A stretch of 64,000 nt of DNA, from contig JAYULM010000092.1 in NCBI GenBank assembly GCA_043763605.1, positions 1 to 64,000 on the forward strand, given 5' to 3'. Position 1 is the stretch's first letter, and every line of letters begins with the position of its first letter. The position numbers and the translations under genes are program-made. Of the stretch, positions 42,683 through 52,896 are shown piece by piece. Source of the stretch: JACMIU01 sp043763605 (GTDB taxonomy: Bacteria; Armatimonadota; Armatimonadia; Armatimonadales; Armatimonadaceae). The notes beneath the pieces are model-generated. The model worked only from the letters and a program-made list of their open reading frames with translations. It ran no database searches and was not told the origin of the DNA.

Positions 42683-45637
42683 TTACTCGTCTCCTTGGTC
42701 GAACAGTCCGCCCGTGATGGCGAGGCCAGCCGCGCCTGGTTCCTGTGACTGCGCTTCGATGTCGGACCAGGAGGCGACCAGCGCGTTGTAGGGGCGGGCC
42801 TCCGCCGACCACTTTTTCTTTTCGGATATGTCGAACAGGCGGTACGCGAGGTCGCGGGCGCGTTCGACTTCCATATCGGGGTGCGCGTTGCGGAACCGCG
42901 CCATCATGCGCCCCGCAGACTCAAGACCCCGTTGATCCAGTTCGCGGGCGAGGTACTGGGTCGCTTCCCACACGGTCACCCTTTTGTCTTTCGCGGGATC
43001 GTAGTCGGCGGGGAGTTCGTCGCGGGCGAGGAGTTTGACCACGCCGCCGCCCGAACGGACGATTCCGTCGGAAGCCAGCCCTTCGACGGCGACGTTCTTT
43101 GCGCGGGCGAGGTCGTCCGCTTTGCCGAACTGCGCTTCGCTGAATCCGTACTGGGAGAACCACGTGACCGCCCATCGGGTCGGCTCGTCGTAGGTACCTT
43201 CCTGCTCGGCCAGCACTTCGTCGAGGGTCTGGTTGATAAGTTGGAGTGCCGTCCGCACGGTCATGGATTTGCCGCTGGCTTCCAGCACAGACTTGTAGCG
43301 GGAGTAAACCGCCATGCCAGGGCCGATAGCGGACTGCTGGAGGTCCACGGGGGCGACGTTGCCTTGTTGGAGAGCGATGAGGGCGCGGGGGAGTTCTCGC
43401 TTCAGGATGCGGTGGAACTCAGGGCGGGTCACGGTCGCCGCCGTCTCGGGGCGGGGGCGACAGACGAGAGCGATAGAGGATGCCAGCGCGTTGCTGCCCT
43501 GCCCGCGCATTCGGTTCGCCAGTTCGGTCCGCATCGGCCAGGTTCCCGTAATTTGGTGGCCCGCGCCGATCAACCCTTCCAGCATCGTCTCCCAACCCGT
43601 CGAGGCGAGGGTGGTATTGCTGTTTCCGTCCGAGTCGGTCAGTCCGTCGTCCCCCTCGTCGCTCTCGGATTGCTTGAAAGCGTAGATGACGGTGATCGGG
43701 TAGTCAGGGTGCGCCGTCTCGCGCATCCGCGCGAACACCTTGCCCATACCCTGCTCGAAGAATTTGCGCGACTCGTCCTTGCTACCGTGGCGGAACGGGT
43801 CGGCAATCAGTTCATGTGCCTTCGGCGTGAGCATGGTCCCGAACAGGTCGGGATAGACGGCACCGAGCGTGTGGCGGAGCCAGACGTAGAAGAAGTCAGC
43901 CAAGTCTGCGTATGGTACGTTGTCGTAATACGGGGGGTCCGTAGCCAGCAGGTATTTTTTGTCGCCGTCGCCATGATGGACGGCATCCCGTTGACCAACG
44001 TGGCCCTCGCGGCCATCTGGCAGGGCAGCGATAGTGCGGACGAGAGTTCCAATCGTTGTAACGTAGCCCCCTGCAGCACTGCTCAGCGTGTTACCTTCAC
44101 CGAAGTCCCAGGTCATTGGGATCGCCTGTTTTGTGAACAAGTGGATAATCTGGTCCATGCTGGGCTTCCACGTCGCCAAAGCACAAACCGTGTCTGCGAG
44201 CTTGCTCATCGCAAAGCCGAGGTACGTTGCCACGGCGTCCCCGTACTCGCGGGTAGTGCGTCCGCTTGCACTGCGAGGTTTGTCCTCTGCTTCGTGGAAG
44301 TGAGCGAGGTTAGCCTTGCTGTACGTCCGCGTCCATGTCTCAGCCGCGTCATGTTCCACCTTTTCACGCGCCTCCCCGATCAACTCTGCGAACGTTGAAA
44401 GGGCCGCCAACTGCCGCGCCGTGAACAAATCCGCCCACTTCATCATGCCGTAGCCCTGCACACGGAACCCAAGTGCCTGCTTCGGCAATTCCGCTTCTGG
44501 CCGCCATGTCGGCTCTGCTTCCCCAACAACTTTCTCATGCTCCTCGGTCGGCGCGAGGTAGATGCGTCCGCGCTGGCCCTCGGCGACGATCGCCATCAAC
44601 CGCGCTTCCATGCGACCCGCTATCGCCTCCGCTCGCACGTATTTCAGGTCCATCGGCGCACCCGTCAGGACGCACGTCCCCCCGCGCTTGCCGATAGTCC
44701 CTTCCCGTGGCTTCCCGCCAGCGTGGGTTTGCGCCGTTCGCACCTCGAAGCGGTACGTCATGGTCGCCGCGTCCACCACTGGTTCGACCCATACCTCCTT
44801 GCCCTTCTTGGTGGATAGCGAGAACGACCGAGCCAGTGGCACGTGCGCTCCCCGCGCGGCGGGGTTCGGCGATTTCACCGTCCGCGCCCAGATCCACGCG
44901 ATCACCGTCGCCTCGCCGCCCCCGTACTCCTTCGGCAGCTTCACCTTCGGATACAGGTGCCCGATCCGCTTCTCGGCCTCGTCGCGCATCCACTTGCCGT
45001 AGTAGCGCACATCCTCGGCCAGCCCCTGCGCCCCCTGCCACGATTTGAGGTCCTTGCCGCCCGCCGCCCGCGAATCGGGGTTCACAGGCGGCTGGCCCGC
45101 GAACTTCGGCGGAATCTCGATCTGTGCCTTGTTGATGAGGACCGCGACGGGGTTCAGATCGCTGGCGTGGGCCTCCAGTCCGAGCCGTTGCGCCTCCAGC
45201 GGGATGGAGCCGCCGCCCGCGAACGGGTCCAAGACGGGCGGAGGGTTTCCGCCCGTCGCCGCGTGTATCAACTCCCGCGCCGTCGCCAGCGTATCGTGGT
45301 CGTTGGTGCTCTCCCACGTAACCAGCTTCGCGATGAACCCAAATAGCTTTTTTCGCCGCTGTTCAGCCTCGTTCAGCCCCTTCCATTCAGGGCGGTACTG
45401 GTGCGGGATCGGTAGCCCGTCAATACAGTCGAGGAGTGGCTGCGGCACCCCATCCTGTTCGGGGTCGTCAATGATCGAGGCGAACAAAACGGCGCGGCAC
45501 GACGCCAGCGGACGCCGCGCCCACCAGAGATGGAGCGTGGACGGATGCCCGTGGCGGATGGATTTCTCACGGGCGGCGGCGGCGTTGATCTCCTCCAGGG
45601 GAAGCGCGACCTCGATCAACTTTTTTCGATAACTCAT
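42683..45637 (-). CDS. DUF1156 adenine-type DNA methyltransferase
   Basis: A 984-residue protein. The DUF1156 N-terminus (KKLIEVALPLEEINAAAARE, then HPSTLHLWWARRPLASCRAVLFASI) leads to SAM motif I DPFAGGGS (137-144). About 420 residues later comes catalytic motif IV DPPYYDN (567-573). The long insert probably holds target recognition. DPPY with this order fits N6-adenine or N4-cytosine modification. Met 45637 overlaps the upstream stop (ATGA); an in-frame Met at 45718 lies inside the neighbour. In known clusters this methylase protects host DNA while DUF499 and helicase proteins act on unmodified DNA; that mechanism is inferred. Confidence 0.92.
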   Translation of the reverse strand: MSYRKKLIEVALPLEEINAAAAREKSIRHGHPSTLHLWWARRPLASCRAVLFASIIDDPEQDGVPQPLLDCIDGLPIPHQYRPEWKGLNEAEQRRKKLFGFIAKLVTWESTNDHDTLATARELIHAATGGNPPPVLDPFAGGGSIPLEAQRLGLEAHASDLNPVAVLINKAQIEIPPKFAGQPPVNPDSRAAGGKDLKSWQGAQGLAEDVRYYGKWMRDEAEKRIGHLYPKVKLPKEYGGGEATVIAWIWARTVKSPNPAARGAHVPLARSFSLSTKKGKEVWVEPVVDAATMTYRFEVRTAQTHAGGKPREGTIGKRGGTCVLTGAPMDLKYVRAEAIAGRMEARLMAIVAEGQRGRIYLAPTEEHEKVVGEAEPTWRPEAELPKQALGFRVQGYGMMKWADLFTARQLAALSTFAELIGEAREKVEHDAAETWTRTYSKANLAHFHEAEDKPRSASGRTTREYGDAVATYLGFAMSKLADTVCALATWKPSMDQIIHLFTKQAIPMTWDFGEGNTLSSAAGGYVTTIGTLVRTIAALPDGREGHVGQRDAVHHGDGDKKYLLATDPPYYDNVPYADLADFFYVWLRHTLGAVYPDLFGTMLTPKAHELIADPFRHGSKDESRKFFEQGMGKVFARMRETAHPDYPITVIYAFKQSESDEGDDGLTDSDGNSNTTLASTGWETMLEGLIGAGHQITGTWPMRTELANRMRGQGSNALASSIALVCRPRPETAATVTRPEFHRILKRELPRALIALQQGNVAPVDLQQSAIGPGMAVYSRYKSVLEASGKSMTVRTALQLINQTLDEVLAEQEGTYDEPTRWAVTWFSQYGFSEAQFGKADDLARAKNVAVEGLASDGIVRSGGGVVKLLARDELPADYDPAKDKRVTVWEATQYLARELDQRGLESAGRMMARFRNAHPDMEVERARDLAYRLFDISEKKKWSAEARPYNALVASWSDIEAQSQEPGAAGLAITGGLFDQGDE

Positions 45638-47301
45638 ATCTTCGGATGTACTCGTTTCACTACTAAATCTTCGGCGAGACCGCTCGATCCCAGCACCATG
45701 TCCCACACTGCGATACAACGCTCGCGCGGCGGGGCGTCGGTCGCATCGCGCAGTTCGCGGAGCAGGTCCAGTTCCCGTTGCGCGACGGCGATAGTCCCCG
45801 CCGCACCGCGGATGAAATCGCCGAGCGCGTCCATCGCCGCCAGATACTCTGTCTGTGGCTTCGGCGCGAACTCACGCCAGAAAAACGGGCTGGCGACCGC
45901 TTCCCGTTGCTTCACCGCCAAGTCAGTCAGGAGCAGGAGCACCTGACCCCAGAGCGGGTCGTTCTCGTCCGCGCCGTTCAAGTCGAGGACGATGCGCGGA
46001 TAGGTCACCTGCGGCAACAGTCTCCCCGCCGACAGAACGCTCTGTAGCCGCTCCTTTAGCGAATCCAGCACGGCCTCGAACTGCCCGTCTGACAACTCTT
46101 GACTGGTCCCCGTGACGGCGCGGAAGGCGTTTTTCGCGTCCTCCCGCAACCGTTCCCGCTGGCCGTCCACGAACTCCGCGGGGTCGCCACCCAGAATGGC
46201 CGCGAATCGTGCCATCCCCGCTTCGTTCTGCTCCTCGACCATCTGCTCGAACTGCGGGCGGGCCGCGACGGGCATCCAGTGCAAACCGTCCCCGAGCGAC
46301 GCGGTAAACTTGTCCACGAGCAGACTGATCCGCCTGCGATACTTCTCCAGTTCCTTCAGGTCGGCTTCGTTCAAGACCGAAACGCGAAACGAACGCTCCA
46401 CCGTCACCCGCCCGTGCTGCTGTTGCGGCGTCAAGCCGAACAGGCGCGGGCTGATCGGCACGTCCAGCGGCTTCGCCCGTGTGCTCTTGTCCACGGCAAC
46501 CAGCGTGCCGCGCGACAGCAACGCCATAGCCGCCTGCGCAATCGGGTCGGCTTTCGGCAGATGCAACGCGGCCGACGGCGCGGCGATGGAAGCCCCCGTC
46601 GCCGCGTCGGTCGCCGTCACCTCACCCGTCTCAGGGTTTACCAAGACCTGTGGCAATTCCACGGCGAACAGGGAGTCACCCTCGATCGCAGCCCGATACT
46701 GTTCCCACAGAGCCGCCGCCTGTTGACTGCCCTGCGGTCGAAGGAGGTGAGGGATATGCGCCGTCTCTTCCGACAGCGGGGCACCGCACAGCCAAGCATA
46801 ATCAAACCAGCGGCGCATGGAATCCGTCAGGCGCGGGTCGGGGTGAAAAACAAGGTTCGCGTGCCACGGTCCGAGGGGGCGGGCGCACTCCAAATTCGGG
46901 GTCGGCCCGAAACGCAAGAGAGGGTCTGATCCGCCCTCACAATACAGTAGCATTATATTCGACGCGGGGTGGTCGTTCCACTCCTTCATGAGCAGGTGCG
47001 CCTCGAACCTGCCGTTGCCCGCCTCCTGAAAGCCGACGAGTCGAAACAGATGTTCCTCACGCGTCCTGCACGTCGGATACACCACCACCACGGCGCGGAT
47101 GTTCAGTTCGGGGTTCTCACCGAGTAGTCGTTCGAGACGGTCAACCCCTTCGTCATCAAGGTCCGTGGTAACGACCTGCGCGATTCGCGCCGCCGACCAG
47201 AGCGCGGCGTCGGCCGCTACATCGGGGTCGGCAAAGCCCGCGAGTTGCCGTGGGTCGGGCCACACGAACGGCGGCTCCGCGTAGGGTAGGTTGGATGGCA
47301 T
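45634..47301 (-). CDS. Unrecognised 555-residue operon protein
   Basis: I cannot assign a family. The N-terminal half has alternating strands and helices (IRAVVVVYPTCRTREEHLFRLVG; ASNIMLLYCEGGSDPLLRFGPTP; WRFDYAW-type aromatic turn at SMRRWFDYAW), and the C-terminal 300 residues are helical (HGRVTVERSFRVSVLNEADL, then LKELEKYRRRISLLVDKF). No Walker, HxK (phospholipase D) or DxK motif is visible. Its start lies within the helicase stop (TGATG) and its stop overlaps the methylase start (ATGA), so stoichiometric co-translation is likely. It may be a structural or specificity subunit. Confidence 0.75.
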   Translation of the reverse strand: MPSNLPYAEPPFVWPDPRQLAGFADPDVAADAALWSAARIAQVVTTDLDDEGVDRLERLLGENPELNIRAVVVVYPTCRTREEHLFRLVGFQEAGNGRFEAHLLMKEWNDHPASNIMLLYCEGGSDPLLRFGPTPNLECARPLGPWHANLVFHPDPRLTDSMRRWFDYAWLCGAPLSEETAHIPHLLRPQGSQQAAALWEQYRAAIEGDSLFAVELPQVLVNPETGEVTATDAATGASIAAPSAALHLPKADPIAQAAMALLSRGTLVAVDKSTRAKPLDVPISPRLFGLTPQQQHGRVTVERSFRVSVLNEADLKELEKYRRRISLLVDKFTASLGDGLHWMPVAARPQFEQMVEEQNEAGMARFAAILGGDPAEFVDGQRERLREDAKNAFRAVTGTSQELSDGQFEAVLDSLKERLQSVLSAGRLLPQVTYPRIVLDLNGADENDPLWGQVLLLLTDLAVKQREAVASPFFWREFAPKPQTEYLAAMDALGDFIRGAAGTIAVAQRELDLLRELRDATDAPPRERCIAVWDMVLGSSGLAEDLVVKRVHPKI

Positions 47302-50300
47302 CAACTCGGTGTCTCCGAAACGGCGAGCAGCTCGGCGAGTTTCAGGTTGACGGACGACTCGGCGAACCCAGGTTCGCGGTTGAAGATGCGGCGGAGGTAT
47401 CGCGGCTCCTTCGCAACTCCGTTTTCGACTTCGACGATGGCGAGGATATAGTCGTCGGGCTTATTCAGCGCGGTCAGCACCTCGTTCTTGGTCACGGTCA
47501 CCGTCTCCGCCCCCGCCACACGGCCCTTAACTTCGATAAAGCGGAGCCGCCCCTCGTTCGGCACCTTGGATTCGATGTCGTAGCCGATCTTCGCGGACGA
47601 AACATCCTTCGGCTCGAAACCGAGGGCACGTTCCGCCGCTGTCACCGCGTTCATCGCCAGAAGCTCGACCTCGCGGGTGTCCTTCGCCCCGAAGTCGGGC
47701 GGCGGCAGGTTGATCGCGTCGGGGCCACCCGCCAGCGCGAGCTGTGCCGCCGCTTTCCGCAGATAGCCGATGGGGACGACGAGGGCGCCGCCCATGACGA
47801 TCGGCGGGGTGCGCGAGATGCGACGCTCCTGATCCAGCTCCTCCATCCGCCGCGCCAGACGCACGATCAGGTCGTCGCGCCGCCGCCCCGCCATCTGGCT
47901 ATTCATTTTGGGCTGTGCGCCAGCCGCTTCTTTGAGGCGCAGTTCCTCGGCGCGGTGATCCCAGTAACCGATCTCGGTCGTCAATCGGGCATGGACGGCG
48001 GAGCGGGTCTTGGTTATGAGTGATTCACGCCGCTTCCGCACCTCGTCGAAATGTTCGGGGACGACGCTCCCGATGGCGTAGGAGACGGCGGACGCTTCCA
48101 AGTCCCCGCGTAGCCACGAGTCCGCGAGCAGCGGCGCGATCAACGCCTGCTCCCCGTCCGCGAGCGGGCGGTAGTCGAGATACGGGGCGTACCCCGCGGC
48201 GCGGCACGAGCCGTCGGGCTTTTGTTCGACGAAGACGAGCCGCTTCGAGATCACGCGGCGGGCACCGTCTTTGTCCAGGCGGGCGTCGCGGATGTCGTGC
48301 TCCAGTGCCCACATCAGCCGCGGTTCCTCCCCGTTGTCGTTCTCGTCCACCAAGACCGCCCCGCGTTTCAACATCTCGCGATACTGCTCGACCACCAGGC
48401 TCACGGTCGCGTCGAGCAGCGGGTGGCCAGGGCAAAGGAGTGCGGCATGCGGCTTCCCCGCGACGTTCACTGCGTCCCGCTCGAACGTCACCCGCTCGTA
48501 CTTGGAAAGGACCGCTTCGCCCTGCCCAACCACACGGTCGCGGCGGCGGATATTGGCGGGGACCCAGGTGATCTCGTACCGCTTCCCTTCGCGCGGCTTG
48601 ATCGAGCCACCCAAATGCTCGAATGCGGCGAGGAAGAAGCCCTCGACGAAGTGCGGTTGGAGCCGCCGCGCCTCAGCCCGCTCCATCTCCTCGCGAATTT
48701 TCCGCACCGAGGACAGGTCCATCGCGTCCTCGACCAGTGCCCGCTGTTCGAGCAGTTCCTGGAGGTGCTTGCGGTCCAGTGCGCCTTCCACCTTGGCGAA
48801 CAGCTTCGCCCGCACCTCGGGGCTGTCCCCGTAGCGCACGGCCTCGATCAGGAGCTTCCAGAGGGGTTGATCGCCGAACACCATCTGACCAAGAACGTCG
48901 AAGACCTGCCCGCCGAGCGCCTTCCGTTCCTCTTCCAGCTTTTCGAGCAGGCGCTGGTAAACGTCGCCCTCGCGGGTCTCGCTGGCGACCAAATTCCACA
49001 AGTGACACACCTCGGTCTGGCCGATCCTGTGGATTCGTCCGAACCTTTGTTCGAGGCGATTCGGATTCCAGGGCAAATCAAAATTGCACATTAAGTGCGC
49101 GCCGCGATGAAGGTTGATACCCTCACCCGCCGCGTCAGTCGCGATCAGGACGCGCACGTCGGGGTGGCTGGAGAACGCCTCCTGCGCGTTGCGCCGCTCC
49201 TCGCGCCCCATGCCACCGTGAATGCTGACGACCGAATCGGCGCGGCCGAGAAGATTGCTGATCCGTTCCATCAGGTAGTTTAGGGTGTCGCGATGCTCGG
49301 TGAAGATCACCAACTTACGCCGCGCCCCGCCCGCGTCGAACATCTCGCGATTCGTCTGAAGCAGCTTCGACAGCTCGTCCCACTTGCGGTCCGTGCCGCT
49401 CAGCCGCACGCCCTGCGCCAGTGCCTCCAAACGAGCGAGCGTGCCGATTTCCACGCCGAGTTCGGCGATGGTCTGCGCCGCGGACGCCTCGTCCAGCAGC
49501 TTCTCCTCGGTCGCCTCGCGCTCGGAATCAGTCGCGTCGTCCAGCGGGTCGTTATCATCCTCATCGTCCAGCGCGATGCCCGACACGGCGGCGAGGTCGA
49601 TCGGTGCCATTTCCCCGCGTTGCCGCAGTTGCTCCTCGCGTAGCCGCTTCTCCAGGCGTTCGCGGCGGCGGCGCAGTGACTGGTAGATGGCTTCGGGGGA
49701 GGAGGCGAGACGCCGCTGGAGGGAGGTGAGGGCGAACCCGACGTTGCCCTTCGACGTTCCGTTGGCGATGTTGTCCGCGCGGTTAAACTCCTCGGAGACG
49801 TAGGAGGACACCGACATATACAGTCTGGCTTCCGCCTTGGACAGCGCGTAGGGAACCGTGTAGGCGATTCGTTCGGGGAAGAGCGGCGTCCCGTCGAAGC
49901 GAACCAACTTTTCCTTGACGAGACGGCGCATCAAGTCGGACGCGTCCTCGGTATGAACGCCATCACGGTAGCGCCCCTCGAAGCGATCCCCGTCCAACAA
50001 CGCGAGAAAGAGCTGGAAGTCGGCTTCTTTCCCGTTATGCGGGGTCGCCGTCATCAGCAGGAAGTGGCGGGCGGTTTCGGACAGGAGCTGACCGAGACGA
50101 TAGTGCTTAGTGTATTTGATCTCCGATCCCAGCACGGTCGCCGACAGCTTATGTGCCTCATCACAAACGATCAGGTCCCAGTCGACCGCCTTGACCTTCG
50201 CCTGCATCTCTTCGTCGCGGGAAAGTTTGTCGAGGCGGGCGATGCAGAGCGGGTGTTCCGTGAACCAGTTCCCCGAATGGGCGGCCCGCGCCGCGTCGTT

Positions 50301-50852
50301 GGTGAGGATGTCGAACGCGAGATCGAACTTGCGGGACAGCTCGTCCTGCCACTGCTCGACCAGGGAGCCAGGCGCGACGATGAGGCATCGGCGCAGGTCG
50401 CCCCGCGCCATCAGTTCCTTGATGAATAGACCCGCCTGGATCGTCTTACCCGACCCTGGGTCGTCCGCGAGCAGGAAGCGGAGCGGCTGTCGCGGGAGCA
50501 TCTCCTCGTAGACGGCCGTAATCTGATGTGGCAACGGGATGATCTGCGACGAGTGGACGGCCAGCATCGGATCGAAAAGATGGGCGAGGCGAATACGGAG
50601 TGCCTCGAATACGAGGCGGAACCGCTCGCCGTCCGCCGTGAACGATAGGAGCGTCCCCACCTCGACGATTTCGAGGTCCCCCTCCTGATCGCGGTAGACA
50701 AGCTCGGTCCCTGTCCGCCCCGTGCTGTCTTTGTAGACGACCTCGCAGATGTCCTCGGCGTGCCGCTTCACGTCCACGACCGTGACAGCCTCGTTCGGGA
50801 TGATCCCGCGGACGCGTGCGCCCTTCGTTATATCTTCAAGTTTTGTAGCCAT
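47301..50852 (-). CDS. SNF2-type helicase with C-terminal DUF3883
   Basis: A 1183-residue first gene of the operon. SF2/SNF2 landmarks: Walker A LADDPGSGKT (128-137), DEAH (231-234), MTATPHNGKE, KLVIFTEHRDTL, IATDAAGEGINLH, and NRLEQRFGRIHRIGQ. A DUF3883-type domain (about 1090-1165; IGYDIESKVPNEGRLRFIEVKGRV) has the D...ExK layout of PD-(D/E)xK folds and may be a nuclease or a modified-DNA reader. Similar helicases accompany DUF1156/DUF499 genes and, more distantly, DISARM. It is transcribed away from the RecB-like gene at 51079 from a shared 226-base region. Confidence 0.9.
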   Translation of the reverse strand: MATKLEDITKGARVRGIIPNEAVTVVDVKRHAEDICEVVYKDSTGRTGTELVYRDQEGDLEIVEVGTLLSFTADGERFRLVFEALRIRLAHLFDPMLAVHSSQIIPLPHQITAVYEEMLPRQPLRFLLADDPGSGKTIQAGLFIKELMARGDLRRCLIVAPGSLVEQWQDELSRKFDLAFDILTNDAARAAHSGNWFTEHPLCIARLDKLSRDEEMQAKVKAVDWDLIVCDEAHKLSATVLGSEIKYTKHYRLGQLLSETARHFLLMTATPHNGKEADFQLFLALLDGDRFEGRYRDGVHTEDASDLMRRLVKEKLVRFDGTPLFPERIAYTVPYALSKAEARLYMSVSSYVSEEFNRADNIANGTSKGNVGFALTSLQRRLASSPEAIYQSLRRRRERLEKRLREEQLRQRGEMAPIDLAAVSGIALDDEDDNDPLDDATDSEREATEEKLLDEASAAQTIAELGVEIGTLARLEALAQGVRLSGTDRKWDELSKLLQTNREMFDAGGARRKLVIFTEHRDTLNYLMERISNLLGRADSVVSIHGGMGREERRNAQEAFSSHPDVRVLIATDAAGEGINLHRGAHLMCNFDLPWNPNRLEQRFGRIHRIGQTEVCHLWNLVASETREGDVYQRLLEKLEEERKALGGQVFDVLGQMVFGDQPLWKLLIEAVRYGDSPEVRAKLFAKVEGALDRKHLQELLEQRALVEDAMDLSSVRKIREEMERAEARRLQPHFVEGFFLAAFEHLGGSIKPREGKRYEITWVPANIRRRDRVVGQGEAVLSKYERVTFERDAVNVAGKPHAALLCPGHPLLDATVSLVVEQYREMLKRGAVLVDENDNGEEPRLMWALEHDIRDARLDKDGARRVISKRLVFVEQKPDGSCRAAGYAPYLDYRPLADGEQALIAPLLADSWLRGDLEASAVSYAIGSVVPEHFDEVRKRRESLITKTRSAVHARLTTEIGYWDHRAEELRLKEAAGAQPKMNSQMAGRRRDDLIVRLARRMEELDQERRISRTPPIVMGGALVVPIGYLRKAAAQLALAGGPDAINLPPPDFGAKDTREVELLAMNAVTAAERALGFEPKDVSSAKIGYDIESKVPNEGRLRFIEVKGRVAGAETVTVTKNEVLTALNKPDDYILAIVEVENGVAKEPRYLRRIFNREPGFAESSVNLKLAELLAVSETPS

Positions 50853-51078
50853 GACGTATGACCTCCGAATGGTAGTGTCTGGCTGTCGGAAGGTGGTCGC
50901 TTCGTTCGTGCCAGCCCCATAGACTACACACGCGGGGCCTCAGACGGAAAGGGAGAATGCAAGAATCATACTAAAAATCGAGCAATCTCGGCAAATCTTT
51001 TATTTCACCCCAGGACGCGATCAGTCGTGGGGCGAAGGCGGCATTGTTACCCCGAATCGTGCGGGGACTCCAACCGCT

Positions 51079-52896
51079 ATGAATGTTGCCCGTGCCTTCG
51101 CCGCCGCCACAGGCGGTCACAAATCCGTTCCCGACGAGTGGGTGTCCGCCACCGCCCTACGACCGCTCCTACAGAGTGACCCCTGCCTGGTATGGCTACG
51201 CTATCACGGTGCCGCTCACGGCTTCGAGAAGGATACGGACCAGCATTCGTTCCTCGACTGGATCAGCGAAGTCGCGGGGCGGTTCGAGGAGGAGTGGATT
51301 CGGCGTGTCGCGCCCGACGCCGTTCGGGCGAACGAGCAGGATACCGACGTGACCGACGCCGAGGCAGTCCAAAGGACGCTGAAGCTGATGGCACGCCCCG
51401 ACGTGCGCGTGATCGCCAAAGCCGCGCTCTGGCTGGCCGAGATTGGCGCGTATGGCACGATGGACTTGCTCGCCCGCGCCTCGTGGGTGCGGGAGACGTT
51501 CCCGCACCTGAGTGGCTTTCTGACCGAGGGCGAGCGGGAGCACTGGGTCGTGGTGGACGCCAAGTTCATGTCGGGGTTGGACACCGCCCCCAAGAAGGAG
51601 TCCCTGCGACTCGCGTCGGCGCAGGTCAGGCTGTACAGCTACATCGTGGGTCACCTGCAAGGGGTGATGCCATCCCACGCTTTTCTGGTCACCCGCGACC
51701 GTGTGGCCGACCCGCTCCCCGTTGCGGTCGAACACGACATCGACGGACCGCTCGACCCGTTCCTCGCCGACCTGATCGACGAGTGCAGACACATCAAAAC
51801 GCTCGGCGCACGGTACACCCCTTGGACGTGCCCGATCGTAGCCCCGAACTGGAGAAACAAGCACGACGCCCCGTGGAGCGGGGCGAAGCAGCGCATCATG
51901 GAGGAACACTGGCCGCATACGCCCTTGGAAATTCTGCCAGGTGTCGGTCACGTACAGGCTGCCGCATTTCGGCGGATGGGGTTCGCGTCCGTCGAGGAAC
52001 TGCTCTCCCGCGACGCTGACGGTAGCGAATGGGGTGGGAAACTCCCAATGTTTGGCCCGTCGCGGGAGAGCCACCTGAGAGCCGTTCTTACCGCAAACAG
52101 CGCGGGGCGTCCAACTCCTATTCCTGCCGACGCCGTACCCCAAAAGCGGCGGGTGGAGTTGTACTGCGACTTCGAGTTCCTTTCCTCCTGTCATCCCGAC
52201 TTCGACCACGATTGGCCCGACCTCAAGGGGCGCGAGATGGTATTCATGATCGGCGTCGGTTGGGAGGAACGGGGGCGATGGCGGTTCCACCGCTTCACCG
52301 CCGCCGAAGAAAGCGTTGCCGCTGAGCGGGCGATGTGGCGGCAGTTCCTCCGCTTTATCGGCAAGCTCGGAATTGCGGCTGGCGGCAGTGACGACGATGA
52401 CGCCGTGCTGATCCATTGGTCGCCCGCCGAGCGGGTGCAGGCGCAACGGGCAGCGGAACGGCTAGAACTCCCCGAACTGGCCGAACTGCCGTGGCTGGAC
52501 CTGCGGAAGTCTTTCACGGGCGGTTTGATCGCGCTCCCTGGTCATTGGGGGTTTGGCCTAAAGCAAGTGGTGCGGGCTGTCGGTGACTGGTCCCCCGCAC
52601 ACGCCGTCGCCTACCCCGACGGACTGGGCGAGGGGTTGGGCGCGATGGTTGCGGGCTGGCGGGCCTATGAGCAGCCAAACCCGCTCCGTACACGTGAGAT
52701 GGACCTGATTGGACGGTACTTGGAAGCCGATTGCAAGTCGGTACGTGCAGTCTTAGAGTGGGTGCGTTCGGAAGCTCGCAGGCCAATCCGTGTCCGTCAC
52801 AGAATGGCAAAAGAGCGTACCTCCGACCGAATGATGCCCACAGAACGTGCCGCCCCGCGACTCCTGATTAGTCATCACCTCCCCGCCGTCGCGTAG
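51079..52896 (+). CDS. TM0106-like RecB nuclease with C-terminal RNase H-like domain
   Basis: A 605-residue two-domain protein. The N-terminal RecB/Cas4-like PD-(D/E)xK core has D129 (GTMDLL) and D160-x-K162 (VVVDAKFM), and residues 200-230 complete the fold. A helix-hairpin-helix-like LPGVGHVQAAAFRRMG (about 287-300) links to an RNase H-like exonuclease domain (PF13482 type) beginning ELYCDFEF and closing with GRYLEADCKSVRAVLEWVR, the usual Y-x3-D motif. No helicase domain is present. It is divergent from the helicase operon and precedes the integrase by 198 bases. It could be a DNA-processing accessory of the neighbouring system. Confidence 0.82.
   Translation: MNVARAFAAATGGHKSVPDEWVSATALRPLLQSDPCLVWLRYHGAAHGFEKDTDQHSFLDWISEVAGRFEEEWIRRVAPDAVRANEQDTDVTDAEAVQRTLKLMARPDVRVIAKAALWLAEIGAYGTMDLLARASWVRETFPHLSGFLTEGEREHWVVVDAKFMSGLDTAPKKESLRLASAQVRLYSYIVGHLQGVMPSHAFLVTRDRVADPLPVAVEHDIDGPLDPFLADLIDECRHIKTLGARYTPWTCPIVAPNWRNKHDAPWSGAKQRIMEEHWPHTPLEILPGVGHVQAAAFRRMGFASVEELLSRDADGSEWGGKLPMFGPSRESHLRAVLTANSAGRPTPIPADAVPQKRRVELYCDFEFLSSCHPDFDHDWPDLKGREMVFMIGVGWEERGRWRFHRFTAAEESVAAERAMWRQFLRFIGKLGIAAGGSDDDDAVLIHWSPAERVQAQRAAERLELPELAELPWLDLRKSFTGGLIALPGHWGFGLKQVVRAVGDWSPAHAVAYPDGLGEGLGAMVAGWRAYEQPNPLRTREMDLIGRYLEADCKSVRAVLEWVRSEARRPIRVRHRMAKERTSDRMMPTERAAPRLLISHHLPAVA

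Noticed and set aside
37698..50852. Canonical DISARM or BREX
   Set aside because: No DrmA/DrmB/DrmC-like, PglX/PglZ or BrxL-like proteins were seen; the signature genes are DUF499 and DUF1156.
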